Source: an uncultured Clostridia bacterium (lineage in GTDB: Bacteria > Bacillota > Clostridia > Oscillospirales > Acutalibacteraceae). Taken from it: a stretch of 8,662 nt of DNA. This document shows, piece after piece, positions 5,299-8,662 of the stretch; the first letter of the stretch is position 1; every line of letters begins with the position of its first letter. The notes below the pieces were generated by a model. That model saw nothing but the letters and a program-made list of their open reading frames with translations, ran no database searches and had not been told where the DNA came from. A program made the position numbers and the translations under genes. The stretch lies in NCBI GenBank assembly GCA_946409885.1, contig CAMJYF010000048.1:1-8662 (forward strand), given 5' to 3'.

Positions 5299-5412
5299 GC
5301 TTCACGCAGCGCGGCAAATTGCCGTTTTGGGTTATTCCATTCAGCGGAACAACTGAGGTTTCATATTATTACTGTCAATATTATTTCTGCATCTGAAAAG
5401 GAGCATTTTACC
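5299..5412 (+). other. Intergenic region between nitrilase and aminotransferase genes
   Basis: A small hairpin CGGCA-AAT-TGCCG (5312-5324) followed by TTTT may act as a weak, partial terminator. The rest is AT-rich (5350-5400) with a marginal promoter-like pair, TTCAGC (5340-5345) and TATTAT (5364-5369), spacer 18. No leader peptide rich in branched-chain codons and no T-box motif were seen. The aminotransferase may be read through from the upstream promoter or have its own. Confidence 0.35.
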
Positions 5413-6507
5413 ATGAGATATTCATTTCCCGTAACACGCACCACCCATCCAAAGCCCCGTCCGGAGGACGAGTCGAAGCTGGGATTTGCCCGCTATTTCA
5501 CCGACCACATGTTCGTGATGGACTACGACGAGGGGCAGGGCTGGCACGACGGCCGCGTGGTGCCCCACGAGCCCATCGCCATTGAGCCCGCCTCCTGCGT
5601 GCTGCACTACGCGCAGATGATGTTTGAGGGCATGAAGGCCTACCGCACCCCCTCCGGCGAGATACAGCTGTTCCGGCCGGATATGAACGTGAAGCGCATG
5701 ACGCGCACCAACGAGCGCATGTGCATCCCCGACCTGCCGGAGGGCCTGCTGGTGGCGGCGGTGAAGGCCGTCGTCAAGGAGGATATCGACTGGGTGCCCT
5801 CCGCCCCCGGCACGGCGCTGTATATCCGCCCCTTTATCTTCGGCGACGAGGTCAGCTTTTCCGTGCTGCCCGCCAAACACTACCGCTTTCTTATCATCCT
5901 CTCCCCCACCGGCTCCTACTACGCGGCCAACGACGGCGGCCTTTCCGCCACCCGCATTTTCGTGCAGGATAAATATATCCGCGCGGCGCAGGGCGGCACC
6001 GGCTACGCCAAGGTGGGCGGCAATTACGGCGGCGGCATGCGCGCCTCGCTGGACGCCATGAAGTACCACTGCAAGGACGTGCTGTGGCTGGACGCGGCGG
6101 AGCACAAGTACGTGGAGGAGATCGGCACCTCCAACGCCTTCTTTAAGATAGGCGGCGAGGTGATCACCGCGCCGCTGGACGCGGGCACCATCCTGCCCGG
6201 CATCACCCGGGATTCGGTCATTCAGCTGCTGAAAAAGTGGGGCGTGCCCGTCTCCGAGCGGAAACTTGCCATCGCGGACGTGTTCGCCGCCCAGGAGCGG
6301 GGCGAGCTGGAGGAGATCTTCGCCAGTGGCACCGCGGCGGTCATCTCCCCCATCGGCGTCCTGAACTATAACGGCGAGGACCACCCGGTGGCGGACGGCA
6401 ACGTGGGTCCCCTGGCCCAGCGCCTGTACGACGCCCTTTACGGCATCCAGACCGGCACGGTGGAGGACGATATGGGCTGGACCCTTCCCCTTGGCCTGAA
6501 GGCTTAA
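5413..6507 (+). CDS. ilvE: Branched-chain amino acid aminotransferase (class IV, type II)
   Basis: A 364-residue PLP-dependent aminotransferase that interconverts leucine, isoleucine and valine with their 2-oxo acids, using glutamate/2-oxoglutarate. It acts in the cytosol. Fold-type IV signatures are present: LHYAQMMFEGMKAYR (64-78), the PLP lysine K200 in GTGYAKVGGNYGGG, the EEIGTSNAFF stretch (235-244) that helps bind PLP, and the GTILPGITRDSV cofactor-phosphate loop (258-269), with FASGTAAVISPIG near the C-terminus. Length and these motifs match the longer ILVE_II group. AAAAGGAG (5396-5403) lies nine bases before the ATG at 5413. Its translation-start region closely resembles that of the nitrilase gene upstream. 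No other branched-chain biosynthesis genes are in the window, so it could serve synthesis or degradation. Confidence 0.95.
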   Translation: MRYSFPVTRTTHPKPRPEDESKLGFARYFTDHMFVMDYDEGQGWHDGRVVPHEPIAIEPASCVLHYAQMMFEGMKAYRTPSGEIQLFRPDMNVKRMTRTNERMCIPDLPEGLLVAAVKAVVKEDIDWVPSAPGTALYIRPFIFGDEVSFSVLPAKHYRFLIILSPTGSYYAANDGGLSATRIFVQDKYIRAAQGGTGYAKVGGNYGGGMRASLDAMKYHCKDVLWLDAAEHKYVEEIGTSNAFFKIGGEVITAPLDAGTILPGITRDSVIQLLKKWGVPVSERKLAIADVFAAQERGELEEIFASGTAAVISPIGVLNYNGEDHPVADGNVGPLAQRLYDALYGIQTGTVEDDMGWTLPLGLKA

Positions 6508-6530
6508 AGCGGAAGCATGGCCGACGGCAA

Positions 6531-6545
6531 CGCGCCGGCGGCGCG
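6531..6545. terminator. GC-rich hairpin between convergent genes, weak terminator candidate
   Basis: CGCGCC (6531-6536), loop GGC, GGCGCG (6540-6545): a perfect 6-bp GC stem 23 bases after the ilvE stop and before the convergent hydrolase gene. No T-run follows on either strand, so intrinsic termination would be poor. No better terminator was found in this 80-bp gap. Confidence 0.3.
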
Positions 6546-6587
6546 ACTTGGAGCGAAGGACGAGAGCCTGCGCCCCTATTTCCGCGC

Positions 6588-7505
6588 TCAGAAAACCCTT
6601 AATACGGCCGGATCCGCGGGGAACTGATGGCGGGTCCCCTCCTGGATCATCAGCTCCGCGGAGAGCCCTTCCCGGCGAAGCGTTTCATACAGTCCCCGCG
6701 CCATCGGAAGGCAGTCTTCATCCAGCGCGCCGCACGCGACGGTCAGTTTGACGTTCTTCCGCCTGACCGCGTCCGTCAACGCCCGGCTATGGGTCTCCGT
6801 CAACGGGACCCATGGGCTTTGCAATATCAGCCTGTCACAGCGGGCCGGGGAAAACGCGATTGCCCGCAGCAGCATATCGCAGCCGGCCGAAAAACCGCCG
6901 CAGACGACCGTATCGTAGCCCTCGTCCCGCACGCGCTCCAGCGCCTCCGCCACCGGCCAAAAGGACGACATATCATAGCGCCAGCGAAACGTACCGTAAC
7001 CATCCGGCTGGGCGCTTTGTACCGTCTCCAGCTGCCAGACGGTTCCGTCTCCTGTCACCGGCTCCCAATCCGCCCTTGCCGCCTGTCCGTTCTGCGTATT
7101 GCCGTGGACGGCCACAAACAGGCGGGGGGCGGTTTTCTTTTGCCAGGAAAACACCGCTTTGGCGCGGGCGGCGGCCGCCGCATAGCGACCGTCGGAAACC
7201 GCCTTTAACGAGAGAAACCCGGCGTTATCCCGCAGCGCCACAAGGTCGTCGTCCTCCAACACCTCCGGGCGGTACCACCAGCCGTTCTCCTCAACGGCCG
7301 TTTTCAGCCAGGCCAGCGCCTGTTCCGGCCGGCCGCAGCCCCCTGCCAGACAGGCAAGGAAATACAGCGTCTGCGGTCCGTACGCTTCGGGACGCTGTTC
7401 ATAGGCGGAAAGCAGAAAACGGTAGGCGGCGGCGTATCCCGTTCCGGCGACCGACAGGGTTTCTTCCAGCAGATCGTTTTCCTTTTTTGTCACGCGTTCG
7501 TCCAT
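6588..7505 (-). CDS. Alpha/beta-hydrolase-fold protein with N-terminal helical-repeat region
   Basis: A 305-residue protein in two parts. Residues 1-120 look helical and TPR-like (TLYFLACLAGGCGRPEQALAWLKTAVEENG at 46-75), then an acidic turn. From about 128 an alpha/beta hydrolase begins: LFVAVHGNTQNG (129-140, oxyanion-type HG), nucleophile S206 in the elbow GGFSAGCD, a likely acid at D262 or D264 in CGALDEDC, and H293 in EGTRHQFP. The pieces of a Ser-Asp-His triad are therefore all present, suggesting an esterase or dienelactone-hydrolase-like enzyme; the substrate is unknown. There is no signal peptide or membrane helix, so it is cytosolic. An ATG at 7503-7505 follows a GGGGGG-type site 7 bases upstream. 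It lies 19 bp downstream of rsgA and is probably co-transcribed. I do not recognise a named gene. Confidence 0.82.
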   Translation of the reverse strand: MDERVTKKENDLLEETLSVAGTGYAAAYRFLLSAYEQRPEAYGPQTLYFLACLAGGCGRPEQALAWLKTAVEENGWWYRPEVLEDDDLVALRDNAGFLSLKAVSDGRYAAAAARAKAVFSWQKKTAPRLFVAVHGNTQNGQAARADWEPVTGDGTVWQLETVQSAQPDGYGTFRWRYDMSSFWPVAEALERVRDEGYDTVVCGGFSAGCDMLLRAIAFSPARCDRLILQSPWVPLTETHSRALTDAVRRKNVKLTVACGALDEDCLPMARGLYETLRREGLSAELMIQEGTRHQFPADPAVLRVF

Positions 7506-7524
7506 GCCGTTGCCCCCCTTGCCG

Positions 7525-8556
7525 TCAGTCGTCTGATCGCTGCCTGTTGATTTTGGCGATCGCTTTGAATTTCTGCCGCTTTTGCTGTAAAAAAGCGGCT
7601 CTGTCGTCCGAGTACGCCGATTCCGTCTTCAGGCTGACGTAGCTCTGCCAGCGCTGCGGGGACAATGCGCCGCTTTCGATAGCTGCCCGGATGGCGCACC
7701 CCGGCTCCGTCTGATGACGGCAATTGCCGAACCGGCATTTTCCCAGGTATTGCTCCACGTCAGGAAAAGCCTCGTCCAGCCCGACGGAAACGTCCCACAT
7801 GCCCAGCTCGCGCATGCCGGGAGTATCGATGACCATCGCTCCGCCGGGCAGCATGACCAGCTGCCGGTGGATGGTGGTGTGCCTGCCCTTTCCGTCCCGT
7901 TCACGGATATCGCCGACCGCCATGAGCAACTCCCCTGCCAAAGCGTTCACCAGGCTGGATTTGCCCACACCGGAGGACCCGAGGAACACGACCGTTTTCC
8001 CGGGGGCCGCGTAAGCCGCCAGGTCGCCGATCCCCTCCCCGGTCCTGGCGCTGACCGCCAATACCGGCACGCCGGCCGCCAGTTCTTCCGCCGCGCGGAG
8101 ATACGGCTCCCGCTCCGCCGCCAGGTCCGCTTTTGTCAGCACCACAACCGGGACCGCGCCGGACTGCCACGCCAGCGTCAGATAGCGCTCCAGCCGCCGT
8201 GGATTGAAATCCTGATTCAGCGACTGCACGATAAACACATAGTCGAAATTGGCCGCCACCGCCTGCTCTCCCCGGCCCGGCGCGGGATCCCGGCGGGAGA
8301 AAAACGTCCGCCGCGGCAGCGTCTTCACGATCCGGCTGTCGCCGCCGGGGTTGTATCCGATCAGGACGAAATCGCCCACGGTGGGGAATTCCTCCTCGCC
8401 GCCATAGTATTCTTTTGTTTTCAGTCTTCCGTAGGTTTCACCGTACGCGCAGACCAGCGCGTACCGCTCCTTGTGTACCGCCGTAATTCTGGCAGGGATC
8501 TCCTGCGTCTGCTCCGGCGTCATATCCGGCGTAAAGCCGTAAGCTTCCAGATTCAT
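7525..8556 (-). CDS. rsgA: Ribosome small-subunit-dependent GTPase A
   Basis: A 343-residue circularly permuted GTPase that binds the 30S subunit late in assembly and helps release factors and mature the decoding region. An N-terminal OB-fold region (about 20-85) contains KTKEYYGGEEEFPTVGDFV. The GTPase motifs come in the permuted order G4 TKAD (141-144), then G1 GSSGVGKS (193-200), the switch-like GKGRHTT (222-228), and G3 DTPG (244-247). A zinc-binding motif C274-X4-C279-X-H281-X5-C287 lies near the C-terminus. All hallmark residues are intact, and the length is normal for the YjeQ/YloQ family. GGAGG (8565-8569) lies 8 bases before the ATG at 8554-8556. In many Firmicutes rsgA sits by prpC, prkC and rpe; here the visible downstream neighbour is instead an unrelated hydrolase. 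Confidence 0.97.
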   Translation of the reverse strand: MNLEAYGFTPDMTPEQTQEIPARITAVHKERYALVCAYGETYGRLKTKEYYGGEEEFPTVGDFVLIGYNPGGDSRIVKTLPRRTFFSRRDPAPGRGEQAVAANFDYVFIVQSLNQDFNPRRLERYLTLAWQSGAVPVVVLTKADLAAEREPYLRAAEELAAGVPVLAVSARTGEGIGDLAAYAAPGKTVVFLGSSGVGKSSLVNALAGELLMAVGDIRERDGKGRHTTIHRQLVMLPGGAMVIDTPGMRELGMWDVSVGLDEAFPDVEQYLGKCRFGNCRHQTEPGCAIRAAIESGALSPQRWQSYVSLKTESAYSDDRAAFLQQKRQKFKAIAKINRQRSDD

Positions 8557-8590
8557 TTTCGTTTCCTCCGATTTCTTTTTTTGCCGGGCC

Positions 8591-8653
8591 GCCCTGACGG
8601 GGCAATGTCATTTAGTTAAGCGAACGCAAAGGCACAATGCCGTAGCACGCTAC
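8591..8653. repeat. Cluster of short inverted repeats upstream of rsgA
   Basis: Three small inverted repeats occur within 63 bases: GCCC/GGGC (8591-8594 with 8600-8603), GGCA-CAA-TGCC (8631-8641) and GTAGC-AC-GCTAC (8642-8653). No coding sequence covers them. They may be part of a dispersed intergenic repeat that continues past the edge, or the end of an upstream transcript; neither can be decided here. Confidence 0.35.
8609..8637 (-). promoter_or_regulatory. Tentative rsgA promoter
   Basis: On the minus strand, TTGTGC (8632-8637), 17 bases, then TAAATG (8609-8614), about 50 bases upstream of the rsgA start. Each hexamer matches consensus in only about half its positions. rsgA may instead be read from genes beyond the right edge. 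Confidence 0.3.
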
Positions 8654-8662
8654 CTCAGCAGC

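Noticed and set aside
5422..6384. 320-residue open frame antisense to the aminotransferase gene
   Set aside because: It is the mirror of a GC-rich coding frame. Composition is dominated by A, G, H and V with no domain motifs, and the aminotransferase on the other strand is certain.
6812..7642. 276-residue Pro/Arg-rich open frame antisense to the hydrolase and end of rsgA
   Set aside because: The low-complexity P/R/A composition is typical of an antisense frame in GC-rich DNA, and it spans two real genes.
7714..8619. 301-residue open frame antisense to rsgA
   Set aside because: rsgA motifs on the minus strand are unambiguous; this frame has no start signals or recognisable motifs and runs out through the rsgA leader.
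1..8662. CRISPR array, tRNA, rRNA, transposase or phage genes
   Set aside because: No spaced repeat array, cloverleaf-like sequence, rRNA segment or mobile-element enzyme was recognised on either strand.

Overview
The window is an ordinary-looking chromosomal stretch of a moderately GC-rich (about 60% by hand sampling) Firmicute, most likely a Clostridia-class anaerobe of the Oscillospiraceae/Ruminococcaceae kind. The reasons are strong GGAGG-type ribosome binding sites, sigma-A-like promoters with 17-bp spacers, and a BceR-like response regulator with a histidine kinase and an ABC exporter. The taxonomic call is inference; no rRNA or other marker is present.

Left part (1-4192). A two-component/ABC-transporter locus of the antimicrobial-peptide-sensing type lies on the minus strand. 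It has a response regulator (3533-4192), a sensor kinase with one membrane segment (2640-3536), an ABC ATPase (293-979), and the N-terminus of an FtsX-like permease that runs off the window (1-296). The module is split. Between the kinase and the ATPase, on the opposite strand, sit two tandem nucleotidyltransferase/HEPN pairs (1129-1422 with 1406-1810; 1844-2185 with 2178-2594). Both look like toxin-antitoxin modules of the MNT/HEPN class. The first HEPN protein keeps the RX4HXY RNase/AMPylation motif; the second lacks the histidine. A perfect 18-bp palindrome (1049-1066), close to the known BceR-type operator, lies between the start of the ABC operon and the promoter of the MNT/HEPN cassette. 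It could tie both to the response regulator.

Middle part (4193-6507). Divergent promoters fire leftwards for the regulator-kinase pair and rightwards for a nitrilase-superfamily amidohydrolase (4513-5298). A branched-chain aminotransferase (ilvE-like, 5413-6507) follows it. Between the divergent promoters is a near-perfect 25-bp tandem duplication (4266-4315). Side by side, the aminotransferase and amidase suggest a transaminase/omega-amidase link to glutamine or another amide, alongside branched-chain amino acid metabolism.

Right part (6588-8556). On the minus strand, rsgA (ribosome-assembly GTPase) is followed 19 bp later by an alpha/beta-hydrolase-fold protein with an N-terminal helical-repeat-like region. 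The two are probably co-transcribed. The last 106 bases hold the rsgA leader and several short inverted repeats.
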